Source: Haliotis asinina
Taxonomy: Eukaryota; Mollusca; Gastropoda; Lepetellida; Haliotidae
NCBI RefSeq assembly: GCF_037392515.1
Contig: NC_090287.1
Coordinates: 14,373,001-14,437,000, forward strand
Direction: 5' to 3'
DNA length: 64,000 nt
Position 1 is the first letter of the stretch; each line of letters opens with the position of its first letter. The notes beneath the pieces were generated by a model. The model saw only the letters and a program-made list of their open reading frames with translations, was not told the DNA's origin and ran no database searches. Below are positions 18,122-32,600 of this stretch, piece after piece. The position numbers and the translations under genes were made by a program.

Positions 18122-20324
18122 AGGAAAGACGTCATGTTTACATACGTTGGGAAACGTTATGCTCGAAACACCAAGAAGAAAGTGGGCATGTTTGATAACG
18201 GGAGTCTAATGATGAGGGCTGAAATCACCCACACTGCTAGTATAAACTTGCACAACATCACACAGGCGAAGGTTTTCAGAGCATAATCTTCTCATTATCC
18301 AACAAGCAAACGTCATACTTTAACGCAGACGGTATACCCACATGGGAAGACTATCCCTGGTCATCGGCGTGGAGAACGAACACTTTAACCAGCACTTGAG
18401 GTTCTACAACTTTTTGGTGGAGCCCAGTTACGACCACTGTCTTCAGATCGTAAAACATGGTTTCACGAAGTTTATGAAGCATCATCTGTCACTGTCTGTC
18501 AGGACAACAACTGACAACGTCCGGGTTGAGTGAGCCATACGGGCGCTGAAACCAAGACTCCCACAGAGAGGATCCCATACAGGGAACATCCACGTTGACT
18601 GCGATCGGTGATGTCTTATCTTGAGCCATAAAATCTTCTTACAAAACTAGCTTTATTGGGCCACGTGTTTAGGCGCGAGAATGTCTACATCGAATTGATT
18701 TGCTATGTCATGCTGCAAAATGAGACGGAGGATCCTTGAGTGGCCAAAAGGCGCGTTCCCTATTTTCCTACACACCGCAGTTTGGTTTACGCTTATCTTT
18801 ATCTGATTTATTTATTACCTTATGGCCTTATGGGCCATCACTCTGCCTGAATACAGGACAATGCATGACATGGCTCAAGATTTCTTAAGGAGATTTGCCG
18901 TGAAAGAATTAGCCTGTGTTTGGATAATCGGCATCATTATTGCCCATTGCAGGTAAGGGAGTACAAGCGTACCTAATTACGAATCTGTAACACACGCAGG
19001 TTTGGTACGGCAAGTTGGTGAGTGCGGATGGCCACCGAAAAATGGGGACTCTGTTTGGCGTTAATTATTAGTTAAACCTAAAAACGGGTCGAAATTTACT
19101 CAGTTCTTGAAATTGTGCATTGTTCTGGACTAAATTTGGATTTTGTGAAACATAAAATATACCGTCTGGTTTCACAATGTATTATCCCAAACTGTCTCCT
19201 TTAAAAACCCTAAACGTTCCACTTTGATCCCATTTCCACTCTTGGTCGCTATATTCACCCCATTCTCAGAGACTTGTGGGTTCCCTGCAACTTTATTGTT
19301 CATATATAGTTTAGTTTAACCAGATATGCATATCTTGATTTATGTTAGTAGGTAGAAAATGGCATGTTGCAATAGAATCAGTCTTTTTAATCTATTCCTA
19401 TGAAAAATATTTTCCAATAACAGGCAGATTAGAAACTGTTTTGACCTTCGTGAAAACCGCATAAATATCCTTATGGCCACACTCTAGCTCTTGGGATTCG
19501 GATGAAAAAGGACTGTTAATTGGGGGATAAAGTACTGGGTACTGGGTAAAAGTCCCTCGTATATAACTGGCTATTTGTCTGGCATAGGAAATATTAATTT
19601 CGTATTAGAAAGATGAGATACACTTTGCTTAAACTCATTTTATGAACTTTTGACCTAACCTCTTGTTCCTTTTATCATACATAGATGGTTATGCTACTTG
19701 GTGCACCACTAATGCTGTGTTACAACCTTCTCTTAATGAACAAATGTTTCTTTTCATTTGTCATGGAGCGCCAAAATATTTACAGACATAGTTGTCCACA
19801 CATAACACCCACGCACGAGGAAACCCCTCCCATAACTCACTAAGAGCATGAGTCGACAATTCACTGATCAAGTAAACATTGTGTCGATGCAGTCATGCTT
19901 AGTGAACTTATTGGCATATTTATGGAATAGTGAAACTGGAGATAATGGGATTGGTATATGGAATCGATAACACTATTCATTATGATATTCGCATTCATTG
20001 AAAGTTAACCCTGACTGCTCAAAAGTAATTTCCGCTATTATTTTATGTCTATATGTCAGATTAACTAGAGCCAAATAAAGACTGAGTTCTTGAATATGTT
20101 TGGAGTGGTATACATAAATCGTTCGGTAATTAATTCTCCCCGTATTTTGTTACCAATGCTCTATTTTTCTCCCATTTTGTTAGACAGCGTAAACAACAAT
20201 GTACCAAAAAAGGCTGGTCTGAGAAGAACTGCCACCTATGATGACGTGGTCGATGCACGTGCGTCAATGATGCTTATGGTGCCAATCACCGAATTGTCTG
20301 TTCCAGAGTCAATTCTTAACCACC

Positions 20325-20610
20325 CGCGAAGGTTCGGGTAAGAATATTGGCATTCAGTAACCCTTGATTACAGTGTATACTAAGAGACGGTTAACGGGAT
20401 CGAGTGGTCAGGCTCACTGACTTGGTTGACACATGTCATCGGTTCCCAACTGCGCAGATCGATTCTCATGCTGTTGATGACTGGGTTGTCTGGTCCAGAC
20501 CTCCGCCATATAGCTGGAATATTGCTGAGTGCGGCGTAAAACTCAACTCACTCAGTTAACCTTTCGCCATCAGATAAGCTGGGATATTGCTGAGTGTGGC
20601 GTTAAACAAT
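20325..20610 (+). repeat. SINE family B copy with an extra 3' tail fragment
   Basis: The full-length copy 20325-20560 runs from GCGAAGGTTCGGGTAAGAAT to AACTCAACTCACTCAG. A second partial tail (GGGATATTGCTGAGTGTGGC then GTTAAACAATAAAG) follows directly at 20565-20610. Confidence 0.85.
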
Positions 20611-21797
20611 AAAGAATACAGGCGGGTAGTTTGGTTTGAACTTAACACATAACCGTGCGTAATATCACCATTGTATGTACAGTTAAAAACATTACAGGAA
20701 CATAAATAGGACCAGTAGAAAGCGGCAACTTTGAAACATTTACACACGTCCTATATGTTACACCGAGTCCTGAAAGGTGTTACCTATTAGTCTGTTATTG
20801 ACACTACAAATCTACCAAGACACGCAAATGAAGATATTGACACTTATCATAAATCGCTACATACGATGGTTAAGGAGTTCAGGGGTACTTTTAAGTGGAC
20901 ATTAAATATTTGCACTAAGCATGAAATTGACTGATCGCGGAGGCACGTATTGACGTGGACAATACCTCGACACAGAGGACATCATGACATGCTTCTACTC
21001 GAACATGTCACGTGGCCCGTTAAGCTGGAGCTGTAAAACTGTTAATGAGTGTTTGTCATCTACGCTGTGGTGATATACGCAGTTTGTTGTCTGTATTGTG
21101 GCGCTGAAGAATATAAACTTCAAAGCACGGTTTATCAATATGTACTAAAATATGTGGCGGTTGTGTGTACATAGCGCGACGATATGAAGATTTTCTCTCC
21201 AATTGTAATATGGCTCCGATTCACAATATCCGTTGACGGAATGAAATTGTATTTGTGTCAAATATATTGGTTCATCGTTGAGCATGGTTGAGGGCTTTTT
21301 ACCAATGTTAACTATTGGATCAGAGATCATGATCGAATTTGTACATTTGTAAGAGTATAATTCTCCTTGATCGACCTTTGTCGTTCCGTTATAATCAGGT
21401 TTATTTCTAATAAGATGTGTTACTTAAACAATTGTGCGATCGAGCTAAACAATCCTCTTGCTCGCTTTGAATGATTTATAATGTTATACTAACGTCAATA
21501 CGTCTAACAAACACCCGGTCTTGCGAAATAAACCATTCCTTAAGTTGTTAGAAATGACTGTAAACAAATCAACGCACATGGCAGTCTATTTATAGCAAGA
21601 ACCACCCTGACTGGTTACGTCATAGAAGAGCGAGCACTGATTGGCTTATCAACTTGTTGTCGGAGGTCACGAACCCGAGATAGCAGACAAAATGTTCAGT
21701 TAGCGTAAATCAAAGCAGAGTGAACTTGTCGTCTGCTCCGCAGTTGTATATAGTGGAATAAGCTAGTTGAATTTGGATACACAGTATTCGAGAAGAA

Positions 21798-23591
21798 ATG
21801 CCGGGTGGCGGCGGCGACAGTGTCAAGGTGGCAGTGCGTGTACGACCATTTAATCAGGTAGGCAGACGACAATTCGTCACGTTTGAAAATGTCTACCTTC
21901 AGTATTGATTTGTCGTTCTGATTAACACAATGGGTTGCGTCGCGGCGTTGTTATGGTGACGGAACTAATGCTTCTGAAGTGTAGTTGTATTGACATTTAT
22001 TTTTGATAGCATGTTATTTCCTTCAACTTTAGCAGTCATTTCTTTTAAATAAGTTACATCGAAAACAATGGGGTAACGTTCAACATATTACATTAAGTGA
22101 CTAAGGAACTTGGGAGAGGTTGGGAAACGGGGAGGGAGGAGCTTATTTGAAAGTAATTATACCTCTCTCTGTTTTCAGGATTAGTAACAGTTCGAAGTAA
22201 CAGGTTAAAATAGGTTTTGATCAGATATAAGATTTTTGTTTCAAAATCAAAAAGTCCATGCGAGATTCATATGATCTCATATGCGTGCTTTTTTTGTCGG
22301 GGGTGGGGGGTATTTATTTATGTATTGTTTGATTTTGGTAATGCGGTTTCAACTATGTTACAACAGTAACGTTTTTTGCAGTCGGGTGTAACTTATCAGA
22401 TACTACGTTAGTATAAGAAAATAACTGTAGGGGCCAAAGTAACAATATATTCAGAGGTGACCTGTGTTCACAATGAAATGTCTTGATAAGAACAAAGGAT
22501 TAGCTTAAGCCCCGATCGATAAAATTCCGTTCCCGGGAGGGTAATATTTAGGTATGCATATCAGTTGGTAAGTTAGGCCTGTCGTAGCATAAATGGCATG
22601 CTGATCGCAATGTCTCTGTTTAGCACGAACTCAGTGGCGTGTCTATTAACAAAGATATCTGATTCATCTGTTCTTCTTAACCGGACAATTGTTGGTTCAG
22701 TAGGCACTACGCATGGCTTCCAATGAACTTTCGGTCGGATACCACATTCGTCTCTTGGTTTTCAGAAAGTTGCAAACATTTACGAGATACGACACCCCGA
22801 GGTATTTCCAATCTCTCAACTAAATACAAAGTTTTGAAAGCAAAACCTGTGTGTGCTTCTTTCCATGTGTTACTGATATTATAATACTGGCAGGTGTTTT
22901 GTGTTTTAATATACCCAGTGAAGGCATGCACGATGCCATTCAGAAAGTGATCACATGTAAAGTAAATTGTATTTCCAATTGCACTTTCTCAGTAAACTGT
23001 ACTGTTCGGAATTTTAGGTTGAATTACACGATGCCTAGCAGGGCGAGGTGGTTGTAGCCAGAGACTATGTTGCTTCACTATGTCCAAATGTTGGTCTGTC
23101 ATTATGTAGATGATGATGTCAGTCATCACTGGATTGTTTGTTCCAGACTCGACTCTCATAGTTCTCATATTACTGATTGTGGCGTTAAACAAAAATTAGG
23201 GAATAGTCCAAAGCAATCTCAGCGGTAAGGTGACCTTAAATTAACACAGGCGTACGATCACTTCGTGGAACGGTTGTCAGGTATTTTGGTTACGATCATG
23301 TGCAAACCGACTTCTAGCGCAAGTGATACTAACAGCAAAATAGTAGTAAAACAACATTCGTTCACCCACTCACTCTGGTCAATCAAGGTGACAGTGGTGT
23401 CGTTGTCGCTTTTATTAATATCCCCGCAGTATCACGACAGTGGACACCAGAAATGGACTTTACACGTTTTACCCATGTGAGGACCATTGGGCTGCCCCAT
23501 TAACCACTGGGCTACCCCATCGCCCCTTGTTGATTAGAAGTTTTCGTGGAAAGTGAGGATTGAAGTTATCAAGACGTAAACCATGTTTTTT

Positions 23592-23657
<66 letters not shown>

Positions 23658-26600
23658 TGTACTGAAAAGCATAATATCATTTATTTTTTTAAATATATTA
23701 CTTAAATCGTTACGGTAAGTTAAGTTATCAATTCATGAACATGCTTTATGACATGAAATGATTCGTTCCACATAGAGTTAGACTCGTGAAGGTCCGGGAT
23801 AGTATAGGCCTTCAGCAACCCAAGCTTGCCATATAAGGCGACTGTATATGCTTGTCGTGAGAAGCGACTAACGGGATCAGGTGGTCAGGCCCGCTGACTT
23901 GGTTGACACATGTCATCGGTTCCCATTTGCGCAGATCGATGCTCATGTTGTTGATCACAGGATTGTCTGGCCGATTATTTACAGACCTCCGCCATATACC
24001 TGGAATTTTGCTGAGTGTGGCGTAAAACTCACTCACATAGTGGTATATTACCAAAAATATGTCATGAATGATCATAGCAACACACTGACCTGTTCAAATT
24101 CTTATCTACTGATTAACCAACACAGTGATTGTATACTTGTATGTCTTGATGCGGATTTGGCTTTAAGCCAGTGCTAAACGTTTAAGTTGAATAACAATCT
24201 AACGATAATTTGATCTGATGATCTCTCAACGTACTTACTTTATCAGTTTCCCGAATGTCCCCTACTGAGCGTGAAGAACGCGGAAACTTAACACCTGTCT
24301 GTTTGGTTTCCATGACAACCGCAGCAGTCACAACAAATCAGCCGTAATTACCTATAGATATATGCCGCTAGGCCATATTAAATCCCATCGTATTGGGATT
24401 GCCAATCACAACAAAAGCTCTTCACAGCCAGATGATGCCATGCTAATCTCTTGCCTTAAAACCTACACCATTCTAGGTCATTCACGTATATCGCATTAAA
24501 TTAGTGGTTATTCTTGTGACCAGTTCTCTCCCTAACCTTTTATCGAGACGTCAACAAGTTTTATTGGATAATGTTATTTTCTATGGCTAACGACTGATAT
24601 ATAAGATCCGATTCATTTAATCTAATGATGAATGTGTTGTATTCAGTGGCAAAATCCTGCAAGGTCATTTTAGACAGAGTGGCTCATGGTATTTTATGTA
24701 ATATATGCGCTTATTAATCTGTCGTATCTATATTAAAAGCATACAAATGAGATTAGATAATTACCTATCTATCTATTTCTCACAAATCCGTTATCGAGAT
24801 GTCACCGCACCACAACACCTCACCACCACCACAACCTTCTCCCACACTGGCCACTCTGATGGTTTGTTTGCCGGCATCCAAAAACTGGTACGCGAGTCTC
24901 GGGGTTGTTGGCTAACTGCTTAACTTTCCTTCGCACCAAAACCTCCTTCTCTGTGTCATTTGGTCAGCTCCCCGGGTAAATATGACCCTTATACCCTGAA
25001 ATGTATATCCCGGTACGTCAGTCATTCTTCTCTGTCGGGTGAAAATATATGCCCTCTTTTAACCCACTGAGTGGTTGCTGTCCGTTGTCTGTCGAGTTCC
25101 AAGTGTTTCTCATTTTATTAAATTTCTCCCCGAACACAGCTGCTGTGTTAGACAAATAAGACTTGTTCTCGTGACTGCAACAAACACACGTGTCGTATTT
25201 CCAGAACAAGAGACCAGTCAGCGCAGCTCAGTAATGTTATACAATACTGGTTACCACTTCTCACCTGGAACTTTCAGGGTGTCGTTAAACCCGGAAGGTG
25301 TGAAATCAATATTAACACAATATTTGACGGTTCTCATCACATACAATGTTGTAGCAGGTTTAATTACCATGATTGATTGTATTGACTGATTATATGGTTT
25401 TACGCCGCTTTTAGCAATATTCCAGCAACATCACGGTGGAGGACACCAGAAATGGGTTTCACACATTGTACCCATGTGGGGAATCAAACCCGTGAGTTCG
25501 ACGTGACGAGCCAACGTTTTAACAGCTAAACTATCCCACCGCCCCTTATTAACCATGACACGCGACTGGGATGCAAATCTACAGCATTGATTTTGTTTTT
25601 TCCCGAATATACCTTGGATATACTCATCTGCTCAACTGTCCAGTTATGTTGGGGTAGGCAAGTGGTCAAAGACTTTGCTTGTCGCACCTGTTCAATTCTC
25701 CACATAGATACACTGGTGAGGCCCATTTCTCGTGTCTCCAGGAGCGACTTTACTGGAGAGTTGTCAACAACAACAGCGAGAATTCAAGGTCAGTGGAGGC
25801 TGTAAATAATCCACTATAGATCAATCAAGTAAGAGGGGTCGGTTAGTGTGAGCATGGAACCGTGCAAATGAGATGCCGTAACAACGACCGATTCGGGATA
25901 ATCTTTACTGGGTCGAACATTTAATTTCAAACGCTTGTGATCACGCAGACATGACATGTGTGCAGTTAGGTAATTGCATGTCATTGTATCCTCATAGATC
26001 GATGCTCATGATGTCAATCACTGCATTGTGTCGTCCATACTCGATTATTTACAGACCGCCGTCATCTCAATTGAAAATTGAGTGTTGCGTCAAATACCAA
26101 TAAAACAAACACGTACTTGCTCTTGTCCGTTAGATGCTGATCCCCATCTTTACTATCTCCATATTGTACACATAGACTGCGACGTCGTTTTATCGCGGTA
26201 CTTGACATATCCGCAATCGAAAATGAAATTCTGAACTTATGAGGCCTATTTTATTGTAAAATCCGATTAACATGACATTTAATCAACACATTTGTGAAAT
26301 AATGATCATTTTAACTCTGGTAGTGTTTCAGCGAAAGCCATTAGACGAATGGAGTCGATTGATATTTACCGAACGAGAGAACGCCATCGTATCGCGGTAA
26401 ACAATAAAATTCATTTCTCGGAAGATAAATAAAGCTCATGACATCACTTTCGCTATAGTTTCGGCAACAAGGATATACAGACGACGTAGTTCAGATGGAA
26501 TGGGAAGGGTCATATGTGAAACGTAAATGTTATAGCAGGCATTTCATGGATAGGGGTCAGACAGATTCCATAGTTTAATGTTAATAATTCAGCTAGGTAA

Positions 26601-29600
26601 AACCTACGGGGAATCGATACATCCTGCTGGTACAACTTGAAAAGTAAATAAGCCACTGATGTTAGGCTGTCGATTTACATACAAGATCACCTTTAAAAGG
26701 CATGTCTCGTGTGAGGTCCGAGTATAACAATCCAGAAACAACTGAGTATTAATTACTGCTGTTTATTATGACGTAAACCATATCAGATGGCCCTGAGTGT
26801 ATAAGCATTAGGTGATGCGGGGCACCAACATCGCCACTGGTGTCGTTTTGTACTGGCAGGTAATGACGTTACTTTCATATGTCTGTATGGAGTAAATACC
26901 TGTTTATATCGCAAGCGCCTGTCTGTTGACCCTGCATCGGTCGCTTGCTTATGAGACAATGCAACAATCACATGATTCGCCACGTGCCTGTAACCCACGT
27001 TGCTATCGTCTATGTTAAGACGACCTCGTACATTCAGTCACTTAACTCGCCGATCTTGACTATCTGACAGGCACCTACCGCCAAAGTATATGTAACTGAA
27101 GACTTATGTTTTTACCTGCAATACCAACAGGTGCTTCTGAGAAACACAGGGGACACACTAGCATGACGTCACTGGTATCTGTATATCTCGCTCCACGTCA
27201 CCTCCTTTACAACTCCATATATCATATAGCTACAACCAATTGTCCATTCTGTCACCATTCTGTATGCTACGCAAAAGGCGTCAAGGAACACCCGGGGTCT
27301 GTGATGGTTAAAACGCCGCATATTATATTTACATGGCTCTTTCTTTCGTTGTTTTGCAACGCCGTATTAAGCTATATTCCAGTTATATGTGGGCCCCATT
27401 GAGGACAGTCTGTAAATAATCTACCCTGGACCATACAATACAGTGATTGACATCATCATTGGCAGCAACCAAGTCAGCAAGCATCACCACCCGATCCCGT
27501 TAGACGCTTTCGCGACAAGCATAGGTTGCTTAAGACCAGTTCTAAACCGCATCTTCACGTGTTTTATGTGACTTTAGTTAAAGTGTCAGGGCCATAACAG
27601 GTTATCAATATTGTCATGGTTCAGGTTTTGTTTTGTTTTTTTAAATGATATTTCCATTTCATATTTCCTCACATTTAGTGGATAAAAACGAATTCCATAG
27701 GGCAAACAATGTATAACATGAAATTCGTCTTGAACTTTACCATGACAACAATAACTTGTTAGCAACACGCAGGGAGCGTACTCAACAAAGGGCACGCATG
27801 CTAAGGGAGAGCGAGCGAGAGAGAGAGAGACAGGGAGACAGAGAGATTCTTTATTTCCTCCAGAAATCAATCTGAAGATTATTGATACATTAATTCAATT
27901 AAACATATATCACATTAACTTAATGTTTACATACCGACAAAGCCATTCGTAGTTGGTTATTGATATGTACAGAAATCAGACATCAAACATTAGAGCATAA
28001 TGAAACTTGCATACAAACTCAAGATTTGGCTTCAAATGATAGGCATATGCTGCAAAGTTTATATAGTCAAAAAGGAAACTTCACATTCTTTCTTCAGGGC
28101 ACTATAAAAGAACAAAAGATGGTAAGATGGTTAAATTGTTATTATTTCATTGCTGACATCTGTGTGATGTACTCTGTGATCTACTGACAGTGTCACAATC
28201 AGTTCCATTAGGCTACACCTACACCGCCGTTCCCAAACATAGGTATATAGAATGTCAAGTTACAAGAATAAAATTCGAAATTTCTCAGTTCAGTATTGTG
28301 TATGGCCGCCCCGCGCATTCACCACTGCCAAGCACCGTCTCCTCATCGACTGCCTGATGCTTGTGAACACGTGGTTGGGGGTTCCATCGGAGGTGACATT
28401 GGTCCACAGCCGACGTTTACGTTGACGAAACAGCGTCAATATTGACCCACGATATGGACGTCGAGAATGGAGATTGGCAGCCCGCAACCGATTTCGAACG
28501 GTCTGTAAGGACAATCGACCTCTAAACATCTCAGCCCTGGTTCGTGTAGCCGGCAGACATCTGTCACGTAGGTGACGTAGGACGATTTGACGGTCTTCTG
28601 CTCTTGACGTCATGCGTGGACGACCCGACCTTGGGCAATCAGAAGTGGTGCCAGTTTCTTGTAGACGACCTCGCAAGTCATACGCAGTTCGTCGGGTGCA
28701 TCCCATTGACACTTGCGACGTCAATAATTGATCTTTCTGCTTGCAACATGCCAACGGCACGTTCATGGTGCACATTTCACAATCGTGACATTTAAAGTAC
28801 CGTTAGAACTGTGGTTTAAAACTGTTTCTTCAATTCCTGAGGCCAATGCAAATACGTGTAAATGAAGAAATCTTCGATGCGAAGATCACGTGATCGACTG
28901 CACGTGCAAAATCCGATTTGACGCTAACGTCATTTGCACGACGAATGGATTGGGTTTGAGTGGGTGTTGCTAACCTTCTTCTAGAGTCGAAAGATAGGGA
29001 TACCATTTCGGATACATAGATGTATCACCAGAGAAAAAATATTTATTATTTTTAAAAATTACATTTTGTGAAGTTTCTGTTTTGACTCAGTATAATTACA
29101 TAATGACAGGTGTCTCGGACGACTGATCGTGTGAACTGTGTATCTGCACCTTTGGAGCGTTGATAACATTTCGTCGTCTTCCAACATTTCAAAATTTACA
29201 TATGTTTAAACATCAAGTAGACCAATCAGAGTTGCGAAAAGTTATTTCGGAGAGGTAATAATGTTTCACAGTGGAGTATCACACGGTTGTCATAATCATA
29301 AACGTGCTTGTTGCAAAGCAAACATTCTTTTGAGACTTTATTTCGTGATGAAATTTTCAAACATAATCGTACGGCCGCTCTGTGTTCAGGGTATAAAATG
29401 CGAAGTTCAAACGTATGTGATATGTCAGTGATGTATGAGCTCACATGTAACGATACAGTCCTGCATTAAAGTGAAGTGATATTTTATGACGATACATTTT
29501 TTCTTCGCAGTCAAGTACTTGTTCGTTTACAATTTATCTCCAGTTGTGTTTTGGGGGAAATGAACCACTATTTAAATAAGTATATAAGTTGTTTCTAAGA

Positions 29601-32600
29601 TTGTATTTGCACAAAACAGACTGAAGATCTCGACAAATAGTTCATTTTCGGGGCGTGGTAGCTATGGAAGCACAGAACATGTGTTTTATAAGATTGCCAC
29701 AACTAGTGTTACATAAAGAGACAAAGAACTGGAGGTTGCTTTTATCAATGTAGCCAATCATGGTCCACAGTCCTCAGTCCTAAGTTTGTAATCGTGAAAT
29801 CAGACGGAGATCTCTTATGTAGTCCCTGCACAGTGTGGGCAAAGTACCCAAGTGTGTTTTCTCGCAAGCAAAGCTGCTTCCCTGTATTGTCAAACAATAG
29901 TTCTCAGCTATAAAAACTGGTTTTCAAAACCATTCTTTGCCATATTTTAACCCTGGCAGCTGGATGTAGGCTACTATCATTCATCCCCAAGCATTCTGGT
30001 GAATTAATACTCTGTCTTGCTTTCTGACAACACCTTTCAGTTCTAGATTAATATGTTACATCAGACGTTAGTAGTGGAATCCACTGATGTTTTCACTGCC
30101 TAGAGTGTAGTTTACAGTTTTAGCCTTGCATTTTCTTTTATTAAAAATGATCACTGTATCTTTAAATTCTTCATCAAACATCGGTGATTGTGGCTTATCT
30201 AAGTCCGAGTGGTATTTACCCCATATATACCAGCAGGTGTTGACGCATTTTCATTATCATAGTTAAGTGTTGTTATGATATCAGTTTTATATAAGGTATT
30301 GTAAAACATAACATTTGTCTTGAACTTTACCGTGACTATAAAAAACCGGGTAGCAGCATCCAGGAGGCTTACTCAACAAAGGGCATGCATGCCAAGGTAT
30401 GCAGGTCTTCACACATGGGGTATTTTCATGTGACCCCATCAGACATTGCTGGAATAGTACTAAGAGCAACATAATGCCACACTTACTCAATTTTAGACGC
30501 CAGAATTCAGTATCAGTGTCACTACTCCTGACAAACGAGAAACCGATGATCACTGATTCCAAGCTCAGATTCGCACTGACTATCTTTGTTGGTGCGTCGG
30601 GGCGGTGGGATTAAAGCGTTCGCCCCTTACAGAAAAAAATACTTGTTCAGTGAACATCGTTGACACAATGTGTAAGGAACATATGTTATTAAAACCGGCG
30701 TAAAACCGTACTGAATAACTAACTGTAGGATGGTCAGAACTCCGCCCGTGTTCGTGGGTTTCACTACACGTTTAAGAGCTGCCCCAATTCATTTCACACC
30801 AAAATAGCATTACACGAAAGTTACTTAACCATAGGGTATACTGATATACATTGTATACATTGACATTGTTGAAAACAGTTTTATTTGTACAAATCTGTTC
30901 AATATAGTCACACTACAGCCGCAGCATCATGACCGTGAAATCGAAGCTTATGTATTATTCAAGTGTATATACTTATATAGTGTTCAGAAAATACCCCAAC
31001 ATTACCATCAGTATTTTGGGTTACAATACATCTTCTCATGTTTATTCTCCATGGAGGTAGCAATATATATGGAAATGTAATGCTCACTTCCCCCATCCCC
31101 CAAGTCAGAAATTTGCACATACAACAATAACTTCATTTCTTCTCTGCGAAAACGTCTCTCATTTATATCTATGTTTTCAATTTATAGCTTTTTTATTTTA
31201 TTTTGTTAACCAGAGTAGGAATGTCCTACATGAAATTGTCATACGATTTATCATCAAAGGGAAATAGGATTTGAAAAATTTGGAGGGTCGGGCGGGGATC
31301 ATTAACTGGATGGGTGACCCAGTATGAGTAACTCTGGTTACGCTAAGCGTGTTGTACGAGGACGCAATGACCTGCAGAGACTCGAACTTTACTCCACATT
31401 ATATGTTGACACAAAGTTATTAAACACTGGCGTTACAACCCATCCCACCCGTTGTGAGATATAAAGACAAGCGTTGTTTGTGGTAATAATGTCCGCTGAT
31501 TAATGATAAAAAAGAGCGACATGGGAGGGTCCGTTGCAACCGATCAAGGCGAAGCTCCTTCCGAACGTTAGCAGAATTGTCGTTGTCATACATCGAAAGC
31601 CTGACCGAAACCTTCAAAGTCACGTCTCTGACATGCCGCAAAGGAGAGCTTACGGATAATAATGAATTATTGTGCCTATCGTCGATCTATTGGGATATTT
31701 GTATTATATATTAAGCTCATAGAATCCCGATTACCCGGCAGCCTATGTCGCCTGTAAGAGGTAACTAAATCGATCGATAGTAAGGCTCGGCGATGTGTTC
31801 GATGGAAAATAATCCTGCCTAGCGGGGTGGTTTGTTGCTTATGCTATCAGTCACTGGAGTGTCTTGCCTATGCTCGATCATTTATATCGGGTACCGAACA
31901 TAGTACATGAGAGGTAGATATTAGGCACTACCGGTGCGCAATGAATAGCAGGAAAGTATTTAAAGTAAAGCCATAGCGCATATTGAATGTTTGAATATGG
32001 TAAAACGGTGCCCTTGTCCAGTTTTTGCTAAGAAGTCCATTAATAAATGGTATACCAAAGTCAGTTTGTCTCGGCTTGGGAGTGTCCAAAAATGTTTGGT
32101 ATAAATGTACTTACCAACAAGATATTAATTTACGCCATTAAGTGTAGCCTGTTAATCACACATTTAACTTAAGACACAGGTGTTTGCTTGAATTACCTAT
32201 AATCAGCATAGAATTGTATCCCCTATGACAAAACATTCTGCATTTACCTGTGTACATTGTAGCTTGGGGAAAATGGCTTGATACAAAATAATTTGCTCTT
32301 GACTGCTGATTGTGTCAAAAACTGTTTCATTACATGTCATCCGTTGTTAGCTTATGTATATACACTATAGTTCTGGATTGGCCAACCGGCGCCCTGAGAT
32401 ATGTTGTCTAGAAGACAGTATTCGGCACCGCATGGTCTGAGGTGTATAGAGGCGTAACAATAGTCTGCATATCAGAGTACAAGTTGATACGCTTGCATAA
32501 ACATATACCACCTATCGAAGGTTTGGATTTACCTAAATAATTCACTATACTTTATGCACATACATGTGCTTAACATCAAAGCTGAATTACACTGATTTGG

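Larger units (their letters stand above)
16050..21797. other. Intergenic region between PSMC1 and KIF28
   Basis: Starts with the PSMC1 3' UTR. It then holds a SINE A fragment, a foldback element, an inverted SINE B pair and a SINE B copy. 18180-18540 has two short open frames (67 and 63 codons) with no recognised domain. 20600-21797 is the presumed KIF28 promoter side; I see no repeat and no clear TATA box. Confidence 0.6.

Noticed and set aside
18083-18533. Two adjacent frames (67 and 63 codons) that at first resembled a small two-part gene.
   Set aside because: The first begins inside an inverted SINE (SMSIDLRKW is the SINE's own translation), and the second has no recognised domain.
20090-20341. 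An 83-codon frame with a good acceptor (TCTCCCATTTTGTTAGACAG) and a GTAAGAAT donor, looking like an isolated 150-nt exon.
   Set aside because: The donor lies in the 5' end of a family B SINE (the other copies have GGGTTAGAAT there), the peptide is not recognised, and no partner exon is visible. Exonisation remains possible but unsupported.
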